Source of the DNA: Bedellia somnulentella
Lineage: Eukaryota > Arthropoda > Insecta > Lepidoptera > Bedelliidae
Direction of reading: 5' to 3'
Length of the DNA stretch: 64,000 nucleotides
Assembly: GCA_963576735.1 (NCBI GenBank)
Contig: OY755197.1
Coordinates: 7,514,501 to 7,578,500, forward strand
A model generated the notes under the pieces. It saw only the letters and a program-made list of their open reading frames with translations. It did no database searches and had not been told where the DNA came from. Of this stretch, positions 36,401-52,000 are shown piece after piece. Made by a program: the position numbers and the translations under genes. Position 1 is the first letter of the stretch; the number at the start of each line of letters is the position of its first letter.

Positions 36401-39400
36401 TACATTGGTTTAGAGGCTTCAGCTTGATCTGTTTGAAGTTTATCTCCACCTTCAACTTCCATTGTGCAGTAAACAATTCTATTTGGAGCTAAAGACTTCA
36501 AACCCTTTACTTCCATTACTACAACCTATAATCCACAATTTTTTGTATTATTTTGGCAAATTCCACATAATAGCACAGTATAGTTATTATATTCCTAATT
36601 TGAACTTGTTTTTTAATCACTATGTGTATGAATTTTACGACTATTTTAACACTCATTTTATATCCCCGAACTATTTTTAGCATAAAAATGAACTTTTAAG
36701 TAACTGGGTAAGAAAAACTGTTTCATTGATTTTTATGTGATAAAATAAAAACAGACTGTATCAAAACTCTTTGATTTTTAATTTGAGTGAAGGTTTTATT
36801 TTTGCGCATATCCCATATACTGCATTATATTATATCAATTAGGAATGGAAAAAATGATACTGAGCATGATTTTTCCTATTGCTAAATAATATCTGAATAT
36901 GCTCCGTTGTTTGAGCGTGAATAAACGTGTAGCAAATTTTACTGTTTAGGCTAATAGTATATTTTTTTTTCAAAACAATCAGATAGATGCAGCAAATGCG
37001 CTTGATGCCTTTACCTCAATCTGAAACGTAAGAACCACATCCATTTTTGTGAGCTGCGTATCTACATCACCTCCATCACCTTCTCCTGTGAGTTTGTTGG
37101 CCAGAGACCCTTGTGATCTGAAACATAGCTGCTTACTCAATCTTGGACTAGGGTCAGGGCCTGCATTTCTAGGTTGAAAATTTTCACAGCAAGATTGATT
37201 TTGCAAAAGGTTATTATCAAATGAGTGTTGAGGTATATCAGCAAGTATTGACAAAAATATGAATTTCAATGCAGCAATATTAGGATTTTGGTTATTTACA
37301 ATGGATATACCATAACCGGAAACATTCACCACATATAAAAAAAGAAGGAAAGGACCCATCACCAATATCAAAGAATGAGTGAAGCACAGGGAATTTTTAC
37401 AATTAAAATAATGTTGACAACAACTATGCTAAATCTAAGGCGTGATGATAAAATTGCTAAACGGTAAAACGTATAGACGTTTAAGCAAATGAGACTGACG
37501 AAAATAATGTCATACCCTGACATTTTATCACTTAAATATATTATTATATATATTTCATTAATCTCATTTTCTAAAAATTCAAAGCTTTGGAGTTTAGTGG
37601 TTTATAAGCAAAGCTTTTCAGTACTAAAAGCTCAACAGTTCATGTTATTTTAGTTGCTTTGCAAGATTCAATAAGATTAAATAATAAAATCTATATTTGT
37701 TAAGTTCTGCTATGCTAAATGTGCATTTGTGGTGGATATATACACAAAAAATACATCATACATCGTTTGATAGGCTGCAGTAAAATGCCTTTTTTTATTT
37801 TGTTTAGAGTAGCTGATAAGCAAGCATAAGCCTTTTTAGTTCAGTTACTCAATTTAAAGCTTATTTGAAATGCGTGAAAGCTATAAATCCTTTGTTGTCA
37901 TCGATTTTAATGATTATAACTAACTAAATGGTTATTTCTAAAATTTTAAAGTCTATCCATTCTATATTAAAAGGCTAAAACTAGATTCAATGTAAGTTCA
38001 AAAACCCTGTTGACATTTATCTGAATATATTTTATAGTTCATATACCTACATTTGGCTTTTTGCTAGTTCTAGGCCAGAAAGAGACAATACAAATCAATG
38101 GCCAGAAAGGGACAATACAAAGTAACATCATTTTCTTCAATAACTTTTAGTTTCAGACCGCTTTAAGTCAAATGTATAGTTACATTTTCAGTGCCAGTTA
38201 GTTGAGTATGACCCACGGTATGAGTTTTATTTTGAACAAATGTTATGCATAAGTGAAATTTATTGTGATGAAATATGAGAAAACGAATTAAAGATTTTTC
38301 GGTCGTCTTCTTATCTTAAAGTAAAGCGACGGTTATTTCAAATTCTTGTTTTATTGACGTTAAGTAAAAAAAATCTATTGTTCCACAATCTATTATTATT
38401 ATTTTATTAGTTTCTATTAATTCGATTCAGTAACCCTCCGATTTTTAATTGTTTACCATCTACCTTCTAAATTCGGATGACACGCTAAAGCCTACGTAAA
38501 TAAATAAGATGGAGTACTACAAAATAAATGCAGTCAATGACAACAATAGGACAATATAAATAGGTAGGTAAGTGTAGGAGTCCTTCTACACATTGTCACG
38601 TGCTCTCATTATCAAGCTTTATACGGGTGATTTATATTACTTGTATTTCCTTTTGATTTCCACACAAGTGCAGGGGTAAGAAACAAAACACAATGGTTAA
38701 TCATTTCAAACATATTTAAAACTTCTGTTGCCATAAATAATATATTTTATGTATTGTAAATAAGAGTGCAACTGTAAACAATTTGTGTAAATTTTTAATT
38801 GTGTTTGCACACATCGAATTGCGCCAAAGTTGTATATCAAGAAAAAATAGGACATTTTATTTTTTTTATTAAATCAAGGATTTATTTATTTATTCTGTTT
38901 ATTTAAATGTGATCACAAACAGATTTTTTTAAATGATTTTGATGAGCATATTCATATTGACGAAAACAACATTTTTGGTAACACACATAAAAGCACAAAC
39001 ACAATATACAACACAACACCGACAAGTGCCAATTTTTGCAAAGGATCATATTTTAAATATACATATTAAATATTTTAATATTAATATTAATAGAAAGAGA
39101 GAAGATAACATTAATGATGATACCATATTTCTCAAATATGACAAATGTACTTAAATTTTACATAGCTTTCTTAATTATACGTTTGCCGCTATCACCATTT
39201 GGTGTTAGAAAAGAGAAATAACGGTTTAACGTGATAGATGATGCTTGATGGGTTTCCAACACCATTACCAATCGATCAGACGTTCAATGTTTAAGATAAA
39301 TCAAATATATATATGGTATCAACATGATTGTTAGTCTCAAAAAGGGCTTTATTTGAGTCTAATGTTTTATAAATTCTTAACATCTTACAGGTAACACTAC

Positions 39401-42400
39401 GATATGTATTCCTTTATATAAAGTATTATATACTAAACATTTTAAGACTTCAGTAAAATCGTGAACTTTCTGTCATCACAATGTAAGATCGCTCAACATT
39501 ATTATTATTAACCGACATACATACACTAGTTTAACTTGGATGAATTAAATTTAGGAATCAAGAATTAATCAACAATTTTCAGCACAAAGAACAAAGAAGA
39601 AAAGGAAAATAATTGGGGGAGTATTTCTGTATTTGGTGAATTGTAAATTGAATCTACAAATAGAAAAACTAATTGCAATAAAAATCTTCTTTTAATGTGC
39701 AAAACTATTAGTTTCATTGAGCCCCAAAATGTTCATACCTAAGTTAGGAAATTATGACAACACAGGAACAACAAATTTAAAGCAAGAGCTATACACTATT
39801 AATACAAATAAATATAGAAACATACCTGTGATTATACCGCTTGATTTTGTGTAGGCCATATTTGGAATCAGCACCACCCTTGGACACCGGTAGTGACTCC
39901 AGATTTGCCATCAGAAGGTTGATGGATGACTTCAACTCCTCGATGTAAAGGGACTCCATTTCTTTCAGCACAAATTTGGGCATTAACTTGCGATTCTGCA
40001 TGTCAGAAAAATATATATTTACAAATATTTATCACATAGATCTTGTTAGCCCCTCAGAAAGTAAAATATTCAGTTATTATAATTTTTAATTTATAATCGA
40101 TCTTTGCTCTAAATTAAAAATTATTATTTCAGAAATGTACATCATTTTAGAATGATTCAGTTCCAACTAACATTGCAAGTTTCTAAAAGAACAAAGCAGT
40201 TGTTAGGTGACCGAATCATAACTAAAACTCGTATTATTGGTTTGGATTAATGCTTAAATCAATATTCAGACATTACCATAAAGACAAACTTAAAATAAAA
40301 CATACTGGATTAATATCGGTATTGATGTGTATTTGTTGAGTACATAAATAAATGATCATAAGGGTTCCTATCCACTAGAAATGTGCCAGGCAAGCTGTAT
40401 CAAGTAATGGTCACATCCACGGAACTTGTTTGAGGGAAATGTGTAGCAAACATTTAAAAACGCGCATTAATGAAAATTCATCAAAATAGTCATAAACTAA
40501 AAGCACATTCCGAGCACACAGCCCTGGCAAGCATTTCTTGCTTGTTATATGCCTACAAAAACCTTCCTCCGCTGTTTTCACCGGTACTCAGCGAGGCAAA
40601 GTTTATGAAATGATCCTATTTATTATTTAATCTGCATCGCATCTCCGGTGGATTCACATTCTTGTAGATCAGTTTGTATTATTTTCTACTTACTCTAAGA
40701 AATGAAAGGTAAATAAAGGAAAGAAAAATTTCGCCACCGTCAAAATTCAAAAACATTCAAATTATGTGATAGTTAGGCGTTCTCAACATTTGCATTCTAT
40801 CTGAAAAGGTGGACAAGGGGCCTTCCGAACTTGTAAAAAAAATCCGAGGTAGGGAACGCAAACACTACCTACTTTAAAAGTGTAAAACAAACAAAGGATA
40901 GAAGAATTTCGCACTGGAAGCCATTGACACTGTAGGTCAATTAGCAGAGCGACGACCCCGCCGGTGTCGAAATTTTTCTTTTCTTTATTTATCTTTTATT
41001 TATTAGTAATAATACCCACATGAGGTTTTCATGTTAAAAACATTCAAATTCTGCTTACTCTTTCCATTTCATTTACTCTCTGCATTCTTCCGTCAAGTTC
41101 CCTCCTTATCGCTGCTGCTTGTTCATCGGCTGAGTCCAGCTAAACAGAAATATTTTAACTTTATTCCTAATTTCTTTGAAAACATATAAATTTAAACAAT
41201 TTTAATTGTGTTATTATTAGATACATTTTATGCTCGGAATCTGCTTAATTAAGAATGCTCTCAGCTCTCATTATTTATTGTAGCATTTTTACAATATCAT
41301 ACATACATATACTTACGGCTGTAAATCCCTAGGAGGGGTAGCCAGAGCTAAGGAATTAGAAATTCCTCAGCCACTTTTGGAAATGTGAGTGGGGAAACGA
41401 TGGTAAAAATAAAGGTGGTTGGTGATGGGTCTCCAACCGCATCGCCCAAAAATTCTTCAAAAGCCCTAATACGATAGTATAATTATAGTATAGTATACTT
41501 ACAAGTAACGCATTAAATAACAGTTGATGTTCAAATTTCTTGACGGCCAAAATCTGCTGAAACATGTCGTAGAGTTGTTCTTTGCTGAGAATGCACTCGG
41601 CATTCAAACTTTGCTGCTGAGCTCTGGATGGTCGCTTGGATTCATCGTCTCCCGGTATGCCTAAAGAGATCAAGTCATTTATATAAGTAGCAAATGATTT
41701 TTCTATATCGGATACTGTACTTAATAACATAGTAGGTACTGAAATTAGTTTGTGACTAATATTTCAGCATAATTATAGCCCTTTTGTATTTTCAAATAAT
41801 GGATCTTACCTTACCTTAAATACAATAAATTTAATTACCGTTATCCTAGTAAGACATATAAATATTCTATGAGGTTTTCAATTTCTAATGTTTCATAGTT
41901 TTATAGTAACTTAAGCCATTACCACACAAGTAAAAATTGCAAATCTATACCTTTTCGGTTCCTTTGATATTTTGATGCTATTTACACATACAATAAAAAA
42001 CGCCGTTTCTTTGCATGCATCCGTATCACGACTCTTTTCCTTAAAGACTAAAACGTTCAGGCCGCATTTCCCAGAAGGGGCAAAGGTATACTTACGAACA
42101 TCACTTGACATTGTAATCTGGTGTTCAGAGTACACACATTTTTGTCTTGTTAATTGTGGTTTTCCTCACAATGTTTTTCCTCAAAGTTAATAAGATAATT
42201 TTTCTTGATTTTAAAAAATACAAGTCTCTCTGCATGATAGGCAGGTTTTCGAAGTGTTTATTCAAAACATTGAAGATTTATCTGCATCTACTTAATCAGT
42301 GATACTGATAATATACTTCAAAAGTATTGATTTAAATATAAGGCGTACAAAAATTGCCAAATTTTTAAATCAAAAGCTTGTCTAACGGGGATAAAACTAT

Positions 42401-45400
42401 TTGACCCGAAACTAGAATGCGATCTCTAAATCAAACTAAATTCCCTTATCTTACACTCTTATCATATCAAAGTAGGTCTAAAAACCGTGCCAGTATTCTA
42501 TTACTACTCAAAGCTTTTGACCGAAGCTCTAAATATTAACTGGTTTGATTTTGTAAACCAATACAAGCCCAAAAATATTAATGTATGCGGTGGTCTTTGA
42601 ATAACTTGTGGTAAAATTTAGAAGTGTAACAAAGAACCCTAAGTAAAGAGTGCGTAAGTCAAAAATTAAGTTTGTTGAATATTCTCTGAAATAAGCACTT
42701 TCAGCAATGGTGTGAATTTCTTTTATGAAAATAGTGTATTTGTACGAATGCTTATACAACTAATATTGAAAGTTCAGAGACAAACGATAATAAGTTATAA
42801 AATGATATATTTAAAATATTCATTAAACAGGTTGGTAAGTTTAAAGCAATTTCTGGATCTTTCAATATTCTACACAATAAAAACAAACAATAAGCAGTAG
42901 GTATCAAGCGAATAGCATCTAGATATTTTTATGTCGGTGAAAGTATTTTGTAAAGCGTGTAGTCTAACATCAAATCATTTTTCAGTGACTAGAAGAATTC
43001 AATGATATAAATCTTAGTTTTAAGCAACATTTTCAATGTTTTTTTTTCTTCCCTCAGTTAAAAAGGTACCTTAGAAAAATGGTATTTATAAAATTGGAAT
43101 CTTCGATTTGCAGCAGTATTACTGATTTCGAAAATTATTTGTTTGTTTATATCACTGGAAAAATATTGATGTCAGAACAATAAGGCAAATGTTAAATTTT
43201 GCGCGTTATTTCACCGTGTTAGAGTGAGACAGATACCTGTTATTCCTGTACGAGTATTGTGAGAGAGACATGTCGTGAAAGAGAAGGATAGAAACACAAA
43301 CAGTGAACGAACAGCCGACACACAATTTTGGGAACACATTTTTACCGTTACACTACATTAACAAACTTTAAGCTGTAAGAAAAATGTTGAAACATTTAAT
43401 TTGATTGTTTTAAAATGCATTAATTGGGTTTAGATAAATTTTGTTGGATTAAAATTATTTCTGACAGCTTACATGATTGACCTACAATTTGGCTATGTCG
43501 GCATATTTCAATTCTTTACCTACCACTTAACCAAATTGTTATCATTGGAACAAGTAAAATATTGGTCATGTAAATAATACCTTTGGATCCTCAACTAAAT
43601 GAACATTTTTATAAAATAATAATATTATTGGTTAATCAATTATGTATCGATACTTGAAGTTGGTTTGAAATATTACATAGCTTGTTTTTACAAAATTAAT
43701 TCATAGTAGAGCTTAAATACCTTTGCCATGACCAATATTACCAACAGATATATTTTAGACATACAGACAACAACTAATGCCATTCAAGCCCCAAATTTAC
43801 TTGTTATTAAATCGGACCAAATTCCATAAATATACGAAATAATTACTTCTTTTTTTATTAATTTTTATAAATCTTTTATGAGATTTGCTTTATTTGGCAC
43901 CTTTAATGTAAATTCGCCTCCTTTGTTTGTCTCAAAAAAAATCACCTCCCTTAGATTTTATATTTTTTTTGTTTTAATATCATCCCCTTGTTATTAGTTT
44001 TATATTCAACAATCAAAAGCACATTCATGCCAAAATTTCATAGAATTTGACGTCTGGAAAATTTTAACAATAAGGTTATATTTCTCTTACCTGTGCCTTT
44101 CATGATGCAATCAAACTTGGCCATCCATGACGTAAGGACTGTCTCCTTACTCAAGCCATCTATTTCAGGCAAAGACCTGTAATAAGAGAGATTATAAATG
44201 TCTAGCATTTAAATAAATGATTTTAATGATCTTGTCAATGGATGAGGACAGTGATTGACTTGAACAATTGAAAGCTATTAGAGGACCAATATTATTGAAA
44301 ACCAATTAAGGTTCAAAGGTGTTGCACTAAATCATCATCATCATGATTAGGCAGAATTTGTAGCAAGTTGAAGTTTTCTGATGTGCACTCCTGTGTAGAT
44401 AAAAATCTGCTAATAAATTTATATTTATTAAGCTCGAAAACTCCTTTGTAGAAAATTGTTTGTATTTTATAATATTTATTTGATCTACAAAGATTACTGA
44501 TATCTTGTGTGGTGGAAAGTTGAACCTGCTTGGCTAAAAATATACCTTTAATATGAGACTACCTTTAACAAGTACTAACTAACGAAAAAGTCATTGATAT
44601 CATACGGCATGCTGGAAAAAACATTAAACACTATGCTCCACAAAAAAACATTCAATTTCAGGTTACATCTATGCATTGCTCACATTTATGTGCAGAACAA
44701 AAAGTAGTGCAAATTTACAACAGTCTATACAGTTTAACACGAATTAACAACAGTTGGATTCACTTACTTTGTTACATATACTCATGATAGGAGGTAAGGA
44801 TAAAATACAAACGGGAGGGGGAGGGATAATTCTAATCATAAACCTAATTCGTTTGAATAACTATAAATTAATTGAATAATTATTAGTGAATTATAATTAT
44901 TGTGTTACTAGGAAGCCGCATAAATTTTGAAAGAAATGCATTATTAATGTTAGTTATACTGTTAAAGGTTAATTATAGTTATTGCTATCATAATAAACTA
45001 GTACATTACTGCTGCTGGACATAGGTTTCCTAAAAGATCTTCATCCATCAGCTTTACAACCTGCCAGTCCACGTTTTGGGAGGCCTATCTACACTGTGAC
45101 GACCTATGTTTATGCGAGCTAACGAGCGAGTCTGAACTTTAAAAGCGGTCCCGTGACCGAAATCGGTCGGACCCCATCATCATCATAAATCATCATGTTT
45201 ATCCACCACTCAAAAACCTTTGAAAACAAGGGCAAGCACGAGCGCTATTTTATCGACACGATAACGGTTAGAATGAGATGGCAGTATACGATACTAAGTA
45301 AGTGCGTAAGAGATGGCTGCTTTATCCCACGCGATAACTAGTTTAACGGCTCGTACTAGCCGGGCGGATTGGTTCAAGCACTGAGAGTATTCTATTCGCA

Positions 45401-48400
45401 TCCATAAACGGAGATGATCATTACACATTTTAACAATGAATTAGTCTAATTGAAACAAAATTATTAAACCATTGACCATTTAAAGCCGCCGATGATTACA
45501 ATAATATACCATGCCGTGCTTACATTGTACGAACATTTATAAAAATACACGACATTTATTTCAAAAATATTTGTTTTATTTCGAGGCATGTATGAAAAAT
45601 GAATACCAGTTCCACACGTAGGTTTACTAAAAGCTTTAATGCTGGGGATGTTTTAACTAAATTTATTCTAAGTAAGCAATAGCTAATTATAATAAAGCTG
45701 TTTATAGCTCTATTTATTCAAAATACTTGTAGATTATATTTATATATGGGTATTGGGGTTTTTGGGCGATGCGGTTGGATGCGGTGCGGGTTCCATCACC
45801 AAGGATGCTTTATTTCTACCATCATGTCCCCTATCAACTTCCAAATGTGGCTGAGGAGTTTCTAGCTCTGAAGTTCTGGCTACCACTTTTTGGGATTGAT
45901 GTCCGTGAGCATATGTATGCAGCAAAGCCGAAACACTTGTGAATACAAAATTAAAATAGACTCTTGTTTTTGTAAATCTTATTGGAGTTTTTGCTTAACA
46001 AACCTTAGACTTTACTCCTTGTCTTTCTACCACCACAGTTTATTTTAAACAAATGTAGTGTTACTTTTTCCCGTGACATCATATTATTTTGAATATCACA
46101 TAGAGTCTAGAATATAATAGTGGGAAATATAGTGATGAGAAAATTCAGATTTTTGGACACCCTTTTTTGACAATTCACAGAAAAATAACTATTTCTTTCT
46201 TATATTTCCATATTACTGTGAATTATATTCAAAAATATTTCAATATCTTTTTTGCTTATAACATGGCATAACATTTCTTATACAGCCTCTTAGCAGGTAT
46301 CAGCAGGACGACATTGATTCATGCCAACATCACAACAACTATGTTTATTACCTCTCAAACTTTATCCTTCAATTGGCAATGAATTAAAATTCAGTTAAAT
46401 TATATCGGATAGTAATTCCATAATTTTTAATAAAACACAAAATCTAAACGAAACACAGACAAAACTGAATATTCTTATGAGAATATATTTAGAGTTTTTA
46501 AGAGGGGCCGCATTCTTTCTACTAAATCTTAATAAAATACACAATGTAAGTACTAAATTGTAATAACAAAAAATAGAATGTTTCTAGCATCATCTCCGAA
46601 CGATGAAATTAAAATTTAAACAAGATTTACCACCAAGCTTCGACAAAGTTGAAAGTTGGTAGCTTTGTCTTAGTACATACTACTCGTATGATGATATTCA
46701 GCTGGGCAAGCACGAGCGCAATTTTATCGACACGATAACGTTTAGAATGAGATGGCAGTATACGATACTAAGTAAGTGCGTAAGAGATGGCTGCTTTATC
46801 CCACGCGATAACTAGTTTAAACACGGCTCGTGCTTGCCCTTCTTTTAATCCGAAAGAAAGAAGAATAAAATAACATAGATTAAACGATTAGTGAATGTGC
46901 TAGTGAATCTAAGAGTTTATTAAGACTATTAAAAGTGGCAATAAATAGTTTGTACCTCCACTAACTTAGATCAATGGTGTAAGTGTGTAAAGTATGCAAG
47001 CTAGTACATGTAAGTATAAGTAATCCAAAAATGGAAAATAAAATCTCAGATTATAATGAATGAATGTAAATGAAGTAGCAAAGATTCAAAGTAGCAATCA
47101 ATAGGTCTGTCTTGCAAACAACCGAAATATCGAGGAAGTTATTTAAATACCATCTTAATTATATCTCAAGACAAACGTTATCGCCGTATATCCCCGAAGA
47201 GGTTGGCAGAGGACCTAATACTTCTGAACATCACGTAACATTGGACCTGGTGTTCAGAGAACCCACGTTTAGCTTGGGCAGAGTACTTTAAAGAAATCTT
47301 AGTTCGAAAGCCTATTACAATGTCAATGATTACATTAATGATGAAGTGGCTTGGTGTCATCAGGGCTCTGTGCAGGATGTTTCCGGGCTAACACCAAAAT
47401 TGTAATGGACGTAAAAAAAAAAGTGTGTTGACGAGTTTCTTACGGGTTCTTCTCTCAACAAAACACCTTCCGAATCCAAAGTAAACTTAGCATTAAGTTG
47501 GAATTTGACTTTCAAAAAACAAAGATTTATCTTTTTACTTTGAAATAAATGATTATTTTATTTTATTTTTTATTTATTACTCACGTGATAGGGTGCAGGT
47601 ATATCGCCGTTTAAACGAATACACTGTCACAAGATTAACTACAACTTAGTGACATGGTTAGAATACATGATATCACAAAGATTTCATAAATAGGCCTTGA
47701 CAAATATCCTTGGACCCCGTGACACTCATTTTTTTAACTATGTCACTTATTTGATGTTTAGATCATTGAACGAACTAAAAAAGATAGAATATCTTTTGAA
47801 ACAGTAATAATTATATAAACAAATAATTTAGAACCAGTACCTGTGGTCGAGGACCTGGATGTTCCAACATAATACACTAAAGAATTTAAATGTGTGTGTG
47901 CTGTGTAGTGTCGGCTTAGAATATCACTACCCCTACTACTACTACCTACTATTCTTCCGGCGCAGCGGGTGTACGTAAGAGGCGACTAACGGTATTGGGG
48001 CTTTAAAGGGATTTTTGGGCGATGCGGTTGGAGACCCATCACCAACAACCTTTATTTTACCATCTTTTCCCCAATTAACTTTCCAAAAGTGGCTGAGGTA
48101 TTTCTGATTCCTGAGCTCTGGCTACCCATCTAGGGATTTATAGCCGTGAGTATATGTATGTATGTATGTATGTATGGTTTTATTTGTGTATTTGTACAAT
48201 ATAAATGTTTGCCGTGTAGTGCTGGTTTAGAATGTAAATATTTCTTTCTACCCACGAGTATCGTAAGACTACTAAGGGAATGGGGCTTTTGTAAGTTGTT
48301 TTGGGCGATGCGGTTGGAGACCCATCACCAACGATACTTTAATTCTACCATCCTTTCCTCTATCAACTTCCAAATGTAGCTGAGGAGTTTCTAGCGTTGA

Positions 48401-48987
48401 AGCTCTGGCTACCTCTTTTTGGGATTCATGGCCGTGAGAATATGCATGTATGTATGTAAATGTTAAGGTTATAGAAAACGTATACTAAGAGCGTAAATAT
48501 AAACTGAAAGTGAAGAGTACTTCTGGTGTGAGCCTTTGCCAAATTACTAGTCTACATTGGCCGATTCACAAATACCAGTGAAATCATTTCTTTCTATATG
48601 ATTAAACTATGACATCACAGCTGTTATTGGTATCTATATACGTAAGTAGGGAAAGTTTAAAATATATGTTTCATTTTAATGGCAAAGAAATTGTGCTAGA
48701 CCTGTGACTACTGATAAATGTGAATTGGCTTATAGCGATGGAATATTCCCAATATACCTAGATATGAAGGATAGCATCGCAGGGGTATGAATTTGAGGGA
48801 TAACTATCTACATAATGCTTTAATTAGAATATTTTTGTTCATGGAAACCTCAAGTGGGGAAAAACTAATCTATACTTATAATAAATCTGTAGAGAGGTCA
48901 ATTCTGTACATGAAATATATTTTCAAAATAACTATCAGGTGGTGATTAGGGATCGATACTGATGCCAAAAATGCAATCAGTAAAATT

Positions 48988-49029
<42 letters not shown>

Positions 49030-52000
49030 GGTTTGTATGTTCCTTATGGAAACAAAAACTACTCGACGGATTTTCACGCAACTTGGTACAATTATTCTTC
49101 ATACTCCTGCGCAGGTTTTTGTATACTTTCCAGCAGAGTAGTAAAGGGGAATTTTGGGAAATTTTGGGAAAACGGGAGAAGTTACTCCATTTTTTAAGCT
49201 TCCGTCGCGTGTGCAGCCTTAATGGTTAAACTTACATAGAAATCATGTATGACGGAAATCATCTTCATAAAATTATCTAAAAAAAAATCTACAACAGTTT
49301 ATGTCTATCTTTTACGGTTGACTCACAATAACACGTGTAATTCCTGATAGCTTAGCAGTTCGGACCATTCTGATTATATTTGTTTACTCTTACGTTTGTA
49401 AACCTCTCACTCATCCCTAATTTAAAAAAGGTAACATTATTACCTATTCAATAAAAAAAGAATCATAGAAATCGGTAGACAAACACCGAAATTATACATA
49501 AAATAAGCCATCGCGCCCGTAACCAAAACCAAATCGTTACTAACTTACATATAACATACTAGATGGCGCCAGTAGTTGCATCCTATATAACGTAATGATT
49601 TATTTTTTAGATTGTTATAAATACTTCATAGCGTTTTATTCCAAAATTTATAAACTACTAAACCGAAATACTGAACCGTTCATTAAAGCGCATTAAAAAT
49701 CACCAAACTACACTGTTTAGGGAGTGCTATAAATTTAATAAATTGAAAACATTGCGCTGAATTTCACAATGCTTGAGTAGTGACTGAAGAAAGAAACCTC
49801 AGATATTTAAAAAAACAACGCTACCCGTGCGAAGCTGGGACGATCCACTAGTAAATAAATAAAGGATACATAAAGGAAATAAAAATTTCATGAACTAAAT
49901 ACATAATGCGTTTTTTTTAGCTTGGCTTGAAGATACGTAAATTAAAGCCTAATTGTTCAACGGAGATGTAAAAACTAATGTTGTCAAATTCTGCTAACGG
50001 ATCTAGATTTATTTTAAAAAATTGTTTATTGTTGACCAAAGATTTAAATCGCTGAATTATTATAATATATTATTTACCTTTAGATGGATGCTAATACATT
50101 ATGTATATCTAATGTATTGTTTATTCCTTTTTAATTCATTATGTAGTTCGTTTTCTCCTTTTACGATAATATTTCTCGACATAAATTCAACGATTTATAC
50201 CTCTATTTAATCTAATCTATTGTTCCTTTACGCATAAAAAGGAGAGTGAAACAGTCTTAATATTAAATTTGATACCGAAATGCAGTAATATACATAACAT
50301 ACTTGACTCTCTTCTCGATATTATTTCGGAAAACTTCTCGAAAGTCGTGATGCGAGCACGCACCGGACTTGACCATTTGCTCGACTCTCTCAGACTTCAG
50401 GAAAACGTCGTGGTAAGATTGTACTGCGTTTTGGAATGCTTCATCGGCTAATATTTGAGTTTCACCTTTCAGAAACGCCTGTAATAAATACACATGAAGT
50501 AGGAAAACTTTGTATCAAAAACTTCATATTATCATTATTGCGCGATAGAAAAAAAATGGCGGCATTATCACTTCATGAAATCTATGAGTTTACGTTCGGT
50601 TGTTAAGATCAGAAAGTAAATTATAGAGTTAGCACGTAATTTACTAAGCAGTTCTTTTTTAAGATAAACTGCCTCTTGAAAGATCAAAATATCCTTAAAA
50701 CTAGAACTTATTATGGTTAAACAATACAGCAAAGCAAGGCAAATCGATGAGCAAGCGACATGGTTCAGCAAATTATTATTACCAATAAATATTTATTTTT
50801 GAAGAATTGAAATAATCAACAAAAAACATCGCCGCTCCAGATAGGATGGACTTATACAACACAGATAATACTACAAGTCTGTTATTAGACCTACGTACTT
50901 TTACTATCCACTACTACTACTTTTTAGCCGTGTAGTGTCGGCTTAGAATAACACTACTGCATTTCTACCCGTGGGTGATCGTAAGAGGCGACTAAGGGTA
51001 TAGGGGCCTATTAAGTGATTTTTGGGCGATGTGGTTGGAGACCCGTCACCAAAAACATTTATTATTACCATCTTTTCCCCAATCAACTTCCAAAAGTGGC
51101 TGAGGAATTTACAATTCTTTAGCTCTGGCTACCCCTTCTAGGGATTTATAGCCTTGAGCATATGTATGTATATATGTATGTACATTTGACCTACGTACTT
51201 TTACCAGTCGTTTGTAATGATAAAGTACAAACCTGAAATCTAGCTTGTATAGTTTCAAGTTGATGTGCCGTCAGTTTCGTATGCCTCCTGGTCATATCTG
51301 TCGGTTGTTTAGCATTGAACGGATGGGCTATACATCTTGACACGAAAACATATAACTGTAGACGGCGTTTCTTGTCTTCCTCTAACTTCTCGATTTTTTC
51401 CTGCAAAATAACATTATTATGTAGAGAAAACATTATTACGAAGTAAATTTTATACATACATACATACATACATATAATCACGGCTATATTTCCCTAGAAG
51501 GGGTAACCAGAGCTAAGGAATTATAAATTCCTCAGCCACTCTTGGAAATTGAGTGGGGAGAAGATGGTAAAAATAAAGGTTTTTGGTGATGGGTCTCCAA
51601 CCGCATCGCCCAAAAATCCAATAAAAAGCCCCAATACCCTTAGTCGCCTCTTACAACACCCGTGGGTAGAAAGGGGTAGCGACATTCTAAGCCGGCACTA
51701 CACGGCAAATTTTATATGTTTATTTATAGCTGTGTAGTGTCGGCTTAGAATAGCACTAACACATTTTTTCCCGCAGGTGTCGTAAGAGGTGATATAAGGT
51801 TATTTTAAAGTGTTAAGTGATTGTTAACCCATCACCCACAAACTTTATTTACAATCCTTTTTCGACTAAACTTAAAAAGGTGGCGGACTAATTTTACTTC
51901 GGAATCTCTGGCTACTAAACCCTTTCAGGGATTTGTAGCCGTGAGTAAATGAATGTATGTAATTTTAGCATGTTCTGCCACATGTCGTTGAGCAGTAATG

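Noticed and set aside
41356..41730. Independent 124-codon gene
   Set aside because: It is a Caps exon plus intron readthrough; the end encodes family C repeat sequence.
48990..49030. CRISPR-like short repeats
   Set aside because: It is a simple (CTGT)n microsatellite within a Helitron; there are no spacers.
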